Below, in pieces: positions 8,030-17,310 of a DNA stretch of 64,000 bases. The notes under the pieces were generated by a model. It did no database searches and was not told the origin of the DNA. It was given only the letters and a program-made list of their open reading frames with translations. Every line of letters starts with the position of its first letter. The first letter of the stretch is position 1. The position numbers and the translations under genes were made by a program. Source of the DNA: Gluconobacter thailandicus F149-1 = NBRC 100600 (GTDB lineage: Bacteria; Pseudomonadota; Alphaproteobacteria; Acetobacterales; Acetobacteraceae); contig NZ_BANH01000011.1 of NCBI RefSeq assembly GCF_000964465.1, positions 1 through 64,000 of the forward strand, in the 5' to 3' direction.

Positions 8030-10159
8030 TCAGTGCCCGATAATATCCAGAACCATTCCTGGTGTCAGGATCTGAGGAAGCACCACTTCCGTGCCATGCT
8101 TTGGCGGATAATAGACATACAGTGGCACGCCATCCCGCCCATGGTCCTTCAGGTAGGCTGAAATACCGGCATCCCGGTTCGTCCAGTCGCCCTTGAGATA
8201 GGCCACATGCCGCTCGGAAAACGCCTGACGAACGGAAGCAACATCCAGCGCAACACGCTCGTTTACCATACAGGTGATGCACCAGGACGCGGTCATATCC
8301 ACAAAGGCAGGTTTTCCTTCAGCACGCAGGTCGGCAAGCGCCTTGTCCGAAAACGGCTGGATAAGATTATCCGCAGAGGTCATTGTCGTCGAAGCAGCAG
8401 AAACCGGCTCGCCTAGACTCCGCGCCAGAAAACCACCGCAGAAGGCCATGCACAGCACAGCAACAACACGGCAGAACAGAACTGTTCCGCGGCCACCTTC
8501 ACGCATCGCGCGATGCTGTCCCATTCCATAAATCCAGGCGGCAAAGCCCAGCAGAACCAGCCCGCCTCCAGCTACGACAACGAAATTCGTGCCACGCTCA
8601 ATTGTCGCAACCCACAGAAGCCAAACACAGGTTGCCAGCAGCGGGAAGGCGAGTGCCTGCTTCAGAACACCCATCCAGGCCCCAGGCTTCGGCATCCGGG
8701 ACGCAAGCCCCGGAACGCTCGCCACAAGAACATAAGGCGCAGCCAACCCAAGCCCCATCGACAGGAACACAAGAAGCCCCATCAGAGGTGGTCCACCCAA
8801 AGCGCCCGCAATGGCAACGCCCATGAAAGGCGCGGTGCAAGGCGTAGCAACAATCACAGCTAAAAGGCCCGTCAGCATATCACCCGCATGCCCGGCGCCA
8901 TGAGGATGCAACTGCGCCAGACGCCCCGCACTGATTTCAAAAACTCCCAACAGGTTCAGCGCCATGCCAAACAGCAACCAGCAGACACCCACCACGAATC
9001 CGGCCGACTGGAACTGGAAGCCCCACCCAGCGGCAGACCCCGCAATACGCAGCCCGATCATCACGATCCCAAGAGCCGCAAACGCCCCCGTTACGCCCAG
9101 CGTGTAAAAGAAAGCGCTCTGAAAATGCACACTGCGCCCCACTCCGCCCATTCTGGCCAGAGACAGAGCCTTCATGGCCAGGACTGGGAAAACACAAGGC
9201 ATGAGGTTCAGAATGAGACCGCCAACAAAAGCAAAAGCCAGCACCCGTATCCAGCCAGCCCCTGTCGGAATGGCATCTGCGGAAACATGGGCGGGTAAAG
9301 CCGCCGGCACAGTCGCCGCTGCTGCCACAGTCTGGTCTGCCGAAATTTCGATCGGACTTTCCTGTCCAGCCTCATCTTTCAGAACAACCAACCCTTGAAG
9401 CGGATGATCGCGATGCGCTGTCTTCAGAAATTTCAACTGCAATGACAGACGTTCGTCCTTCACCTTGAAAGACTGGGACGCAACCTGATCGATCATTCCC
9501 CCCTCGGCGGGCAGGAACCACGCATCCGAAACTGCCGCTGACGACAGACCTTTGCCCTCCAGCGTCAAAAGCCCTTCAGCTGAGACCTGGGCCTTGAATG
9601 GAGAAGGAATTGGCATCTTCGCATCAACAGCCTGAAACAGACCGGCCTGTGCGCCCGCAGGAGCTGCACCTTCTGCTGCAGGCAGATTCAATGTGAAGTC
9701 ACCGCTTTCGGGAATGCAGACTTCCGCACAGACAAGCCACTCAGCATGAGCACGAAGCGTCGTCGGCCCCGTCCCCTGCAGGGCCATATCGGCAGGCAAC
9801 AACACATCCCCGACATAAGCGTAGGACATAAGGCCGCCCTCGCTCAAACGCACAGGCATGGGCCAGTGAATTGTGGATGTCTTGCCCGTCGCATTGCCCT
9901 GCGCCGTCACATCCAATGTCGGCGTGTCACCTGCGTCGCCGGGATTAACCCAGTATGTGTGCCATCCGGGCTTAAGCTGAAGTCTCAGCCCAACCCGCAG
10001 CTTCTGGTCCGGCCCAACGGCATCCCTGTCCGTGACCAGCGTGGCCGTGTCATTGGCAGAAGCCACCGCCGGGCTTTCTGCCGCAAAAGACGACCCACCG
10101 GCCCCCAGACCACATATCCCCACCGCTAGCAGGGCCAACAGACTTAATACGCGACGCAA
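8030..10159 (-). CDS. DsbD/ScsB-like protein-disulfide reductase
   Basis: Inner-membrane protein of 709 residues that carries electrons from cytoplasmic thioredoxin to periplasmic thiol proteins. Order of parts: signal peptide; periplasmic DsbD-alpha-like domain with VCAEVCIPESGDF; a CcdA-type membrane domain of about 8 segments with the redox cysteines in LMPCVFPVLAMKAL (near residue 320) and ATPCTAPFMGVA; and a C-terminal thioredoxin-fold domain with WCITC (Cys627, Cys630). The long alpha domain resembles ScsB (suppressor of copper sensitivity) more than E. coli DsbD. No copper gene is adjacent. It is transcribed alone, with hairpins on both sides. Confidence 0.88.
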   Translation of the reverse strand: MRRVLSLLALLAVGICGLGAGGSSFAAESPAVASANDTATLVTDRDAVGPDQKLRVGLRLQLKPGWHTYWVNPGDAGDTPTLDVTAQGNATGKTSTIHWPMPVRLSEGGLMSYAYVGDVLLPADMALQGTGPTTLRAHAEWLVCAEVCIPESGDFTLNLPAAEGAAPAGAQAGLFQAVDAKMPIPSPFKAQVSAEGLLTLEGKGLSSAAVSDAWFLPAEGGMIDQVASQSFKVKDERLSLQLKFLKTAHRDHPLQGLVVLKDEAGQESPIEISADQTVAAAATVPAALPAHVSADAIPTGAGWIRVLAFAFVGGLILNLMPCVFPVLAMKALSLARMGGVGRSVHFQSAFFYTLGVTGAFAALGIVMIGLRIAGSAAGWGFQFQSAGFVVGVCWLLFGMALNLLGVFEISAGRLAQLHPHGAGHAGDMLTGLLAVIVATPCTAPFMGVAIAGALGGPPLMGLLVFLSMGLGLAAPYVLVASVPGLASRMPKPGAWMGVLKQALAFPLLATCVWLLWVATIERGTNFVVVAGGGLVLLGFAAWIYGMGQHRAMREGGRGTVLFCRVVAVLCMAFCGGFLARSLGEPVSAASTTMTSADNLIQPFSDKALADLRAEGKPAFVDMTASWCITCMVNERVALDVASVRQAFSERHVAYLKGDWTNRDAGISAYLKDHGRDGVPLYVYYPPKHGTEVVLPQILTPGMVLDIIGH

Positions 10160-10233
10160 GGCAGTCCCATTCCCTCAGGATAAAACAGGACAGCCTGCAT
10201 AACACTCTGTGTCAGAGAAAACAGCGCCTTTTC

Positions 10234-10264
10234 GCAAAACAGGACTAATTAAATCCTGTTTTGC
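10234..10264. terminator. Perfect 11-bp hairpin between the reductase and dsbD-like genes
   Basis: The arms GCAAAACAGGA and TCCTGTTTTGC pair perfectly around a 9-nt AT loop. The stem base supplies A4 and T4 runs, so it can act as a modest terminator for the minus-strand reductase gene, which ends at 10275. An operator for the dsbD-like gene is the alternative. Confidence 0.5.
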
Positions 10265-10274
10265 GCTTATCCCC

Positions 10275-11339
10275 TCAGGGAATCAGTTTCTCAGCCCGCA
10301 AACGCTCGAACAGATCGAGGAACGAGTCTGGTGTGTATTGCCATCCGTCGAAGCCAGCCAGACGGCTCTTGGACAGATCCGTCACACACTCAACAGGGCG
10401 TCCCAGATCAGCATCCGTGTGCCAAGCGGAGGCCAGTCTTTCGATCTGGCTTTCAACCAATCCGTATTTGGTACTGATCTGTTTCCAAAGATCTCCATCC
10501 TGAGACAGGATCCCTTCAAGCGGCGTCTCATGCCCAGGATAAGGAGCAGCTTCCAGCCCGAACCAGGCCGCCAGACGCGGCCAGAGCCATTTCCAACGGA
10601 AGACATCGCCATTGACGACATTGAACGCCTCATTACGGCCACCATCAGACGTCGAAGCCCAAAGCAGCTGTCGCGCCAACTGACGTGCATCTGTCAGATC
10701 CGTCAGGCTGTTCCACTGAACATCTGAGCCTGGGAAGACAAACGGACGCCCCGTTTCACGGCAAATCGTCGCATAAACAGCCAAGGTGCTCCCCATGTTC
10801 ATCGCATTCCCCACCGCATATCCGATAATGGTATGGGGACGATGCACACTCCAGGAGAAGCCATACTTTTCTGCGGCGGCATACAGCTCGTCTTCCTGAT
10901 CATAATAGAAATTGGCCAGCGGAAGACGTGGCATTTCTTCACGGAAAGGCGTCTGAGGGGGCTCACCGGAAGCATAAGCCTCAAAGGGGCCAAGATAGTG
11001 CTTCATTCCGGTTGTAAGCACGGCGTGTTCCAGTTTTTCCGGTTCAGGAAGGGCCTCGAACACGTTTCGAACCATCGCTGAATTGACGCGGCAGTTCTCT
11101 TCTTCTGTCTCCTGCCTGAGCCAGGAGCAGAAAAACACATGCGTAGGCGTCAAAGCCTTCAGAGCAGATTTCAGGTTTTGCAGATCCAGCAGATCTGCCG
11201 CAATCGGCAGAACACCCGCCATGTCATGACGCGGGCGACGGGCCAGCCCATAAACCGTCCAGCCTTCTGCAACGAGGCGGGCGGCCAGATTTTGTCCAAC
11301 AATACCTGTCGATCCAACAACAAGAGCAATCCGGGACAT
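10275..11339 (-). CDS. PRISE-type NAD(P)-dependent enone reductase
   Basis: Atypical short-chain dehydrogenase of 354 residues in the progesterone 5-beta-reductase/iridoid synthase-like (PRISE) group. These enzymes reduce activated C=C bonds of enones. The Rossmann motif GSTGIVG is at 9-15, and the PRISE catalytic signature is present: Lys113 in TGMKHYLGP and Tyr145/146 in NFYYDQED. It is divergent from an HxlR regulator, a classic arrangement for stress-induced NAD(P)H oxidoreductases that remove reactive electrophiles. The physiological substrate is unknown. Confidence 0.85.
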   Translation of the reverse strand: MSRIALVVGSTGIVGQNLAARLVAEGWTVYGLARRPRHDMAGVLPIAADLLDLQNLKSALKALTPTHVFFCSWLRQETEEENCRVNSAMVRNVFEALPEPEKLEHAVLTTGMKHYLGPFEAYASGEPPQTPFREEMPRLPLANFYYDQEDELYAAAEKYGFSWSVHRPHTIIGYAVGNAMNMGSTLAVYATICRETGRPFVFPGSDVQWNSLTDLTDARQLARQLLWASTSDGGRNEAFNVVNGDVFRWKWLWPRLAAWFGLEAAPYPGHETPLEGILSQDGDLWKQISTKYGLVESQIERLASAWHTDADLGRPVECVTDLSKSRLAGFDGWQYTPDSFLDLFERLRAEKLIP

Positions 11340-11405
11340 CAGGGTCTCCTCTCCGGAAAAGTGGTTCGCCCTTCATTTGACCGCTTGGCGAACAGACTTC
11401 CAGAC

Positions 11406-11421
11406 GGCACCATATTGTGCC
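11406..11421. promoter_or_regulatory. Candidate HxlR operator (palindrome)
   Basis: A 16-bp near-perfect palindrome GGCACCATATTGTGCC (arms GGCAC/GTGCC around ATAT) lies in the gap between the divergent reductase and HxlR genes. A GTG codon at 11417 lies inside it, which argues for the later ATG as the start of the regulator. HxlR-family regulators act as dimers on such dyads. Confidence 0.55.
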
Positions 11422-11446
11422 CTGGATACCAAAAGGTTCCCATGAA

Positions 11447-11863
11447 ATGACCCGCTCTCTCCCCGCACATTACCGGCAGGCCCCGTTCGCCGAAGACTGT
11501 GTTCCCCGTAGAATCCTGAGACTTTTCAGCGGGAAATGGACCACGATGATCCTCCACACGCTGCATCTTCTTGGCGGCTCTTCCCGCCCCGGGCAGCTTC
11601 AGCGCAGCATTCCCGGTCTTTCAAAAAAAATGATGACCCAGACACTACGTGAACTTGAAGAGAAAGGCCTCATCGACCGACAGATCCATCAGATCATGCC
11701 CCCCAATGTGGAATACAGCCTGACACCACTCGGGAAAGTCTTTGTAGAGCCCATCGAGCAGCTTTACCTCTGGGGGATCGATCATGCCGATGCACTCGAA
11801 GCTCTTGAAGCAAACGAGCAGTTGGCTGCCACAACAACGGATCCAATGGAAGCGGCAGAATAG
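11447..11863 (+). CDS. HxlR-family transcriptional regulator
   Basis: Small winged-helix regulator of 138 residues. The HxlR features are an early Cys (DCVPRRILRLFSGKWTTMIL), then RPGQLQRSIPGLSKKMMTQTLRELEEKGLI as the recognition region, and VEYSLTPLGK for the wing. The Cys near residue 16 (EDCVPRR) matches the redox- or electrophile-sensing cysteine known in HypR/QorR/YodB-type members. I start at ATG 11447, since the upstream GTG lies in the palindrome. It probably controls itself and the divergent PRISE reductase. Confidence 0.88.
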   Translation: MTRSLPAHYRQAPFAEDCVPRRILRLFSGKWTTMILHTLHLLGGSSRPGQLQRSIPGLSKKMMTQTLRELEEKGLIDRQIHQIMPPNVEYSLTPLGKVFVEPIEQLYLWGIDHADALEALEANEQLAATTTDPMEAAE

Positions 11864-11995
11864 GGCATCACGTCTTGGACAGAAGACCTCATCCTGTGGC
11901 ACTCCTGCTGAAAATGGCGCGTGCAGACACGGCACTCCCGCCTCCCTTTCCCCGGACCGCTCCGGCTCCACGGCATACAAGGAAATTTCAGAGCG

Positions 11996-14407
11996 ATGTG
12001 TTCCCCCTTACGGCCCGCTCCGTCACGGATACTCCCTAGAAAGATCCATCATTCCTTCACGGCTTTCCTGATTTTCCTGACGGCCGTGTTCGCGGCACCT
12101 GCTGCCCAGGCGGAGACACCCGCGGCCAAACCCGTGCCACAGACCGCAGTTGCGGCCCCATTGTCTGCACAGGAAGCACAGCAGCTTCTGAATGTTCTGA
12201 ATGATCCCAAACAGCGTGACGCCTTTACTCACACGCTGTCGCTCATGGCCCGGGGCATCAAGGAAACACCTTCTCCCAAAGCACCGGCTCCCGAGACGAA
12301 AGCCCTGCCGGAAGTCTCCCCGGAAATCGGCAACGGCCTGAACAGCGTCCGGACACAGTCTCTGGGCTATGTTCACAACTTCCTCAGCCTCTTCAAAGAT
12401 CTGGGTCTCGTCGGGCACTGGTTCCGTACGCAGCTCGCCTCCGCTGAAACGCGCGCACCAATCCTGCATGCTTTCGGAATCGCCTTTATCGTTATCGCCT
12501 GCGGCCTTGCGGTAGAACGTGGCGTAGCGCTGATGCTCCGAAATCCGCTTCAGGAAACAACCCGTAAGGCACAGGCACAGGAAGCTCGCAACGCCCGCGA
12601 ACCGATCGAAACCGATGCGGAAATTGCCGCCGCAACCGCGACCAGCACATCCAGCCAGACCCGCGCGGAAGACCAGCGCAGGCAGGTGGAGACACTCCGT
12701 TTCCTCGCCCGTATTCCGTATTCCCTGATGCATTTGCTGCTGAAAGCCGTTCCGGTTCTGGCCTTTCTGCTGCTGACAGTACCATCCATCTGGATTCTCC
12801 CCATCAGTGACCAAACGGCCAATGTCATTCTCACGCTGGCTTACTGCTATGCAGGTGCCCGGGGCCTTTATCTTCTGGTAGAGACAGGCTTTACACCACG
12901 TTCTCCAACCATCCGCCTGCTTCCCGCCAGCAACCCTACGGCTTTCCTGGTGACGCGCTGGTGGAATGTACTGGTTGCAGCGCCCGCCATTGTCATCTGC
13001 CTGTCTGAGCTCGGTGCTCAGTTCAACCTGACCCCACGCGGCACGAATGCCATGATCCGTGGTGTGGTTCTGGTCGAACATATTCTGATGGCCGCCTTCA
13101 TCTGGCGCATCCGGCATATTGTAAGCCGCGCCCTCCAGCCAAGCACCATTGGCAAGAAAACCGGAATATGGACGGCCATCGCAGCCATTACCCGCCTGTG
13201 GTGGGTTCCAGCCATGTTCCTGGATATTTCCCTGTGGATCGTGTGGGCTGCCCATCTTCAGGGCGGCTATACATGGATTCTGAAAACTACAGGCACAACC
13301 ATTGCCGTACTGGTAGCCTCCCGCCTTGGCGCAGTGCTCGCCTATGGCCTTCAGGACCGCTTCTTCCGGGTCAACCCACAGCTTGAAGAGCGCTTTCCCG
13401 AGCTCCAGAAACGCGCGGACCGCTACTACCCCGCAGCCCGCACGGTTCTGACCGGCATGATCCTGTTCCTGACACTTGTCGCCATCACGGAAGCATGGGG
13501 GCTGCCAACCTTCGGCTTCTTCATCAAGAACGCCCTGGGCCGACGTCTGATGGACACCGTGCTGACGATGCTGATTGCCGTAACTGTGGCTGCGGCCATC
13601 TGGGAAGTCGTCAACATTGTCCTGAACCGTCAGCTGACGTCCTTCGAAAACTCAGGCCAGCGTTCACGCGCAACACGTTTGCGGACTGTCCTGCCCATTA
13701 TCCGCACGGTCCTGCTGGCCATCATCATCATCATCGTTGCCGTCACGACGCTGTCCCAGATCGGGATCAACGTGACCCCACTTCTGACAGGTGCGGGTAT
13801 CCTGGGTGCCGCCATTGCTTTCGGTTCGCAAAGCCTTGTGAAGGACTTCATCACCGGCTTCTTCATGCTGGTGGAAGACGCTATTCAGGTAGGTGACTGG
13901 GTGACAACAGGCGGCGTCTCGGGAACCGTGGAAAACCTCTCCATCCGCACCGTAAAGGTGCGCGATATTACGGGTGATCTGCACATCATCCCGTTCTCGT
14001 CCGTGTCGTCGATTGCCAATACCGCGCGTGGCTACAACCAGATCGTCATCAAGCAGCAGCTTGACCTGTCCGAGGACTTACCGCGCGTCTCGGCAATCAT
14101 GTCCAAAGCCGTCAAGGAAATGCGCTCCGATCCGGTCTTCGGCCCGATGATCCTGTCCGATTATACGGATCTCGGCGTGGATCAGAGCGATAGTGGCGGC
14201 GCGACTTTGATCGGAAGCATCCGCACGACGCCCATGATGAAGTGGAAGGTCAAGCGCGAGTTCAACCGCATCGTAACCAACCGTTTTGCGGAAGAAGGCG
14301 TCAGATTCTACACACCAACTGCATATACAACGACGCCCCCCGGCAATGCCATGCAGTTCCATGTCGCCAATGACACGGCTCCACAGCCAGCTCCAAAGGC
14401 CCCCTGA
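11996..14407 (+). CDS. Large MscS-family mechanosensitive channel
   Basis: Inner-membrane channel of about 803 residues. The ATG at 11996 gives a signal peptide ending at AQA; the longer frame has no better start. A periplasmic segment of about 150 residues is followed by many membrane segments. The conserved MscS pore and beta domain then appear: GAGILGAAIAFGSQSLVKDFITG, FFMLVEDAIQVGDWV, and VENLSIRTVKVRD...IPFSSV. The Gly/Ala-rich pore helix is intact. A charged stretch (about residues 175-230) lies between the first helices. Size places it with multi-TM MscS paralogues such as YbdG/YnaI/MscK rather than MscS itself. It presumably releases solutes on hypo-osmotic shock. Confidence 0.87.
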   Translation: MCSPLRPAPSRILPRKIHHSFTAFLIFLTAVFAAPAAQAETPAAKPVPQTAVAAPLSAQEAQQLLNVLNDPKQRDAFTHTLSLMARGIKETPSPKAPAPETKALPEVSPEIGNGLNSVRTQSLGYVHNFLSLFKDLGLVGHWFRTQLASAETRAPILHAFGIAFIVIACGLAVERGVALMLRNPLQETTRKAQAQEARNAREPIETDAEIAAATATSTSSQTRAEDQRRQVETLRFLARIPYSLMHLLLKAVPVLAFLLLTVPSIWILPISDQTANVILTLAYCYAGARGLYLLVETGFTPRSPTIRLLPASNPTAFLVTRWWNVLVAAPAIVICLSELGAQFNLTPRGTNAMIRGVVLVEHILMAAFIWRIRHIVSRALQPSTIGKKTGIWTAIAAITRLWWVPAMFLDISLWIVWAAHLQGGYTWILKTTGTTIAVLVASRLGAVLAYGLQDRFFRVNPQLEERFPELQKRADRYYPAARTVLTGMILFLTLVAITEAWGLPTFGFFIKNALGRRLMDTVLTMLIAVTVAAAIWEVVNIVLNRQLTSFENSGQRSRATRLRTVLPIIRTVLLAIIIIIVAVTTLSQIGINVTPLLTGAGILGAAIAFGSQSLVKDFITGFFMLVEDAIQVGDWVTTGGVSGTVENLSIRTVKVRDITGDLHIIPFSSVSSIANTARGYNQIVIKQQLDLSEDLPRVSAIMSKAVKEMRSDPVFGPMILSDYTDLGVDQSDSGGATLIGSIRTTPMMKWKVKREFNRIVTNRFAEEGVRFYTPTAYTTTPPGNAMQFHVANDTAPQPAPKAP

Positions 14408-14416
14408 AATGACTTG

Positions 14417-14450
14417 AGGCGGAAATGCCGGTTCAGCAGCATTCCGCCTT
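14417..14450. terminator. Hairpin between convergent genes
   Basis: The arms AGGCGGAAATGC and GCATTCCGCCT pair with one bulged A. The structure sits just after the mechanosensitive channel gene and before the end of a convergent small-membrane-protein gene. It lacks a long U-tract but is in the right place to stop transcription from both sides. Confidence 0.5.
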
Positions 14451-14460
14451 AAAGACACGC

Positions 14461-14802
14461 CTAGAAATTCGGAAACAGCGTGATGGAAACCAGTGATATA
14501 TAAAACATGACCGCCAAAAGAATATGGCACACATACAGCGGCGCAATCAGGTAACCCTTTTTCCGCGCCCAGCTCATGAGAACACCAAACGCCACCACGG
14601 CAACCGCCAGCGCGACGTTCAGCATAAGCCCCTGCTCGCCATTGATCAGAGCAACAATCATGAAGATTGATCCGATTAGCGCTGCACCAACATGGATGGG
14701 CTTCATGATCCGGAGAGGTCGTCGCCCTTGCAGAACATTAATCCCAAGCCAGGTTCCTGCAATCACTGCGACAGTAAAGCACAATGTTGAAATACCCAGC
14801 AT
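14461..14802 (-). CDS. Small four-helix membrane protein of unknown function
   Basis: Hydrophobic protein of 113 residues with about four membrane segments separated by short basic loops (QGRRPLRIMK, ARKKGY). I start at ATG 14802 because AGGTGG lies 7 nt upstream; a TTG two codons earlier is less likely. I do not recognise the family with confidence. It stands alone on the minus strand, convergent with the channel gene. Confidence 0.65.
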   Translation of the reverse strand: MLGISTLCFTVAVIAGTWLGINVLQGRRPLRIMKPIHVGAALIGSIFMIVALINGEQGLMLNVALAVAVVAFGVLMSWARKKGYLIAPLYVCHILLAVMFYISLVSITLFPNF

Positions 14803-15083
14803 AATCAATCCACCTTTTCAGTATGCATCAAGACAATAGCGGATCTGCGATTAAAATGGACGCAAGTGTTCGTGTTCCCAGGTTATTTAACGACTATCTG
14901 GATATCGCTCAGACGACCCAGACACTCAGAAAACAGGGAAGACAGTCGGAATACAGCTCCCTTAGGAACGGTACGTCCATTTCTATTTTTAACGAAGAAA
15001 GACCTCTGGATGCTGCGTAAAGAAACAGGCTGACAAACCAGAAAAAACAGGGAGGCCAAAACCTCCCTGCAAAAAGCGTCAGA
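14803..15083. other. Intergenic region with a widely spaced inverted repeat
   Basis: About 280 bp without a supported gene. It holds 9-bp inverted repeats AAATGGACG (14854-14862) and CGTCCATTT (14974-14982) about 110 bp apart. A 65-codon frame runs through it, but it has no ribosome binding site and no recognisable product. The promoter of the small membrane protein should be at the left end. Confidence 0.4.
15042..15070 (-). terminator. Rho-independent terminator of the propeller gene
   Basis: Read on the minus strand, CAGGGAGG-TTTTGG-CCTCCCTG is followed by TTTTTT. It lies about 14 bp after the stop of the beta-propeller gene, so it ends the creatininase/propeller operon. Confidence 0.88.
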
Positions 15084-16361
15084 TCAACGCAGAATACCTG
15101 TGTGACCCACACTGTAACGGCCCGGCTGCGGCCAGACCGTCAGACCATGCGGCTCAGCACCAACCGGAATTTTGCGGACAGCACCGGTATCGGTATCGAT
15201 CGCATAAACCACATCGTCAAAACGGCCGGACAGCCAGAGCAGCTTCCCGTCAGCGCTGACATTGCCCATGTCCGGGCTACCGCCATCAGGAATCATCCAG
15301 GTCTTGATGACCTTGTCCGTCGCAAAGTCGATGATGGACACACCACCCGGACCACCACGCTTGCCATGAATACGGTGGGAACCACGGTTCGCCACATACA
15401 TCACCTTGCCATCACGGCTCGGGTACAGACCATGCGTGCCAATACCTGTCGGGATGAAGCCGGTTTCCGTAAAGGAATCGCCGTCCACAACAAACACACC
15501 GTCAGCCATCATGTCTGCAACGTAGAACTTGTGTCCGTCTGGTGCGGTCAGGATGTCCTGCGGCATTCCACCCTTGGACAGCTTTAGCATCCCGATCATC
15601 TTCAGGTTCACGGTGTCGACCTTGGCAACATAACCGCCAAACTCGCAGGTGAAGATCGCGTACTTGCCATCAATGGAGAAGTCAGCGTGATTGACGCCCT
15701 TGCACTCCGGCGTCTCCACGGAGCCCTTCAGTTCCATCGTGTGCGGGTCACGGAAATCAAGGCGCTTGTGAGCTTCAGCGACCGTGATGGCGTACTTGCC
15801 ATCGGGCGTGAAATACATGTTGTACGGATCATCCACAGCCACGTTCGGGCCGGGCTTGGTCGTAGCCGGATCAATCGGCGTCAGCGAACCATCCGGGCGG
15901 CCTTCACTGTTATTCGTGACCCACAGCGTGCGCAGATCCCAGGACGGAACAACATGCTGCGGTGAGCGACCGACCGGGTAGGTGTCAACAACCTGAAAGG
16001 ATGCCGGATCAATGACGGATACGCTGTTTCCGCGCAAATTCGGCACGTACACACGAGCCGGATCATGAGCGATGGCCGGGGAAATGTGAGAAGGCGTGGT
16101 CTCACTGTAGATATTGTGAGGGTCGATGACCGGCGGCATGCCCGGGATTGTCTGTACAGCATCTGAAGACGCCTGTGCTGACACAGGAGCAGACGCGGCG
16201 GGAGCCGAGACAGGCACCATGGCTGGTGGGGCTGCTGGAGCGGCCGGCGCCGGAGGCACAGGAATCGGTGCATTTGCATCGGCAGGAGCCGTGGTCTGGG
16301 CGTGAGCCGCAGAGGCTCCCAGCAGCGTTAATGCTGCCAGAAGGGGTGTCTTGAAATTCAT
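15084..16361 (-). CDS. Exported YVTN/YncE-like beta-propeller protein
   Basis: Periplasmic protein of 425 residues. A signal peptide (ending AHAQ) is followed by an Ala/Pro-rich linker (about 23-70) and a seven-bladed propeller made of repeats such as ARVYVPNLRGNSVSVID, GKYAITVAEA, HKFYVADMMADGVFVVD, GKVMYVANRGSHR and GKLLWLSGRFDDVVYAID. Such proteins are often encoded near PQQ- or quinone-linked periplasmic oxidation systems, but none is seen here. Its ATG overlaps the stop of the upstream exported creatininase-like gene by 4 bp (ATGA), so the two are translationally coupled and likely act together in the periplasm. Substrate unknown. Confidence 0.83.
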   Translation of the reverse strand: MNFKTPLLAALTLLGASAAHAQTTAPADANAPIPVPPAPAAPAAPPAMVPVSAPAASAPVSAQASSDAVQTIPGMPPVIDPHNIYSETTPSHISPAIAHDPARVYVPNLRGNSVSVIDPASFQVVDTYPVGRSPQHVVPSWDLRTLWVTNNSEGRPDGSLTPIDPATTKPGPNVAVDDPYNMYFTPDGKYAITVAEAHKRLDFRDPHTMELKGSVETPECKGVNHADFSIDGKYAIFTCEFGGYVAKVDTVNLKMIGMLKLSKGGMPQDILTAPDGHKFYVADMMADGVFVVDGDSFTETGFIPTGIGTHGLYPSRDGKVMYVANRGSHRIHGKRGGPGGVSIIDFATDKVIKTWMIPDGGSPDMGNVSADGKLLWLSGRFDDVVYAIDTDTGAVRKIPVGAEPHGLTVWPQPGRYSVGHTGILR

Positions 16362-17203
16362 GGATGGCTCCTGTTGAAGGACTGAAGTGCCGTTACAGCG
16401 GTGCGTATCTGCATATCCGTGCCGATACGTCCCAGTCCGGGCGTGGCCTGGCGCGGATCACCGCCATAGACGCCATCAGCGGCACCGGGTTTCGGTGCGG
16501 TTCTCAACGCATCCTGACGCACCAGAGACGGATCAACCGCCAGCATCAGGGATGTATCGCTCAGTTCCGCATGCATTCCCACTTCCGCCGCATGACCCTG
16601 CGCTTTGAGGGTATCGACATACTGGTGGGGTATGACCTCGTAATAATCGCGCAGATCCAGAACAGCCACCTGACCTTTCCAGCGTCTGTTCAGATCCTGC
16701 GCGACATGAGACATGGCCGCCTGATAGCCACCATGATCTCCAATAAAGACGATTTTCTGAAAGCCCTGAACCCGAAAGCTCTCGGCAGCTCCCTTCAGAA
16801 GCCCCTCGAACACAGCCGGTGGGACGGAAATTGTTCCTGCAAAGCGCATATGAGAGGTACGAGGCTCTGTTGAGCCTTCCGGCACATAAGCCACGACGGG
16901 AGCCACAAGGGTATTCCCGGCCTGTCGGGCAATTTCGTCAGCCAGAACCTGCGCACGGACATTATGCTTGCCGACGGCCATGTAAGGCCCGCTCTGCTCC
17001 GTTCCGCCTATCGGGATGATGACAGTGTCCGTTCCGGATCGGACAGCGTGATCAATCTCAGTCCAGGTCTGGCACGCAAACTCAACCTGTCGTGCAGTCC
17101 CGGAACAGTGAGCAGTCTCCTGAGCAGAGGCAGAAGAGGCAGCGATCATTGCAGACCCAAGCAACGTGCAGACGGGGCGAAACAGACGGGCAATGATCGG
17201 CAT
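16358..17203 (-). CDS. Exported creatininase-family protein
   Basis: Protein of 281 residues with a signal peptide (LLGSAMIAASSASA-QE) and a creatininase/MftE-like domain. Creatininases are metal-dependent amidohydrolases, normally cytosolic. The metal-binding motifs are recognisable but altered: IPIGGTEQSGPYMAVGKHN replaces the usual GS.EQHGPHLPL.TD block, so a His and an Asp ligand are changed, while the HGG of IGDHGGYQ and the acidic HAELSDTS motif remain. Export and changed ligands suggest a distinct periplasmic activity. It is the first gene of a two-gene operon with the propeller protein. Confidence 0.82.
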   Translation of the reverse strand: MPIIARLFRPVCTLLGSAMIAASSASAQETAHCSGTARQVEFACQTWTEIDHAVRSGTDTVIIPIGGTEQSGPYMAVGKHNVRAQVLADEIARQAGNTLVAPVVAYVPEGSTEPRTSHMRFAGTISVPPAVFEGLLKGAAESFRVQGFQKIVFIGDHGGYQAAMSHVAQDLNRRWKGQVAVLDLRDYYEVIPHQYVDTLKAQGHAAEVGMHAELSDTSLMLAVDPSLVRQDALRTAPKPGAADGVYGGDPRQATPGLGRIGTDMQIRTAVTALQSFNRSHP

Positions 17204-17310
17204 GTAGTGCGTATCTCTGAAAATGGCTGCTTTTCCCTACTCCATATCAAGGGATGTTTTCCAGAGCATCCCGCCTTTTCGCTGTCGGAAGATACAGTAT
17301 AAAAAGCCTC

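Noticed and set aside
12023-13255. A 410-codon minus-strand frame inside the mechanosensitive channel gene
   Set aside because: Antisense shadow of a conserved coding region; low-complexity Gly/Gln-rich composition and no ribosome binding site.
14823-15020. A 65-codon plus-strand frame in an intergenic gap
   Set aside because: No ribosome binding site, no hydrophobic or conserved pattern. Kept only as part of the intergenic description.
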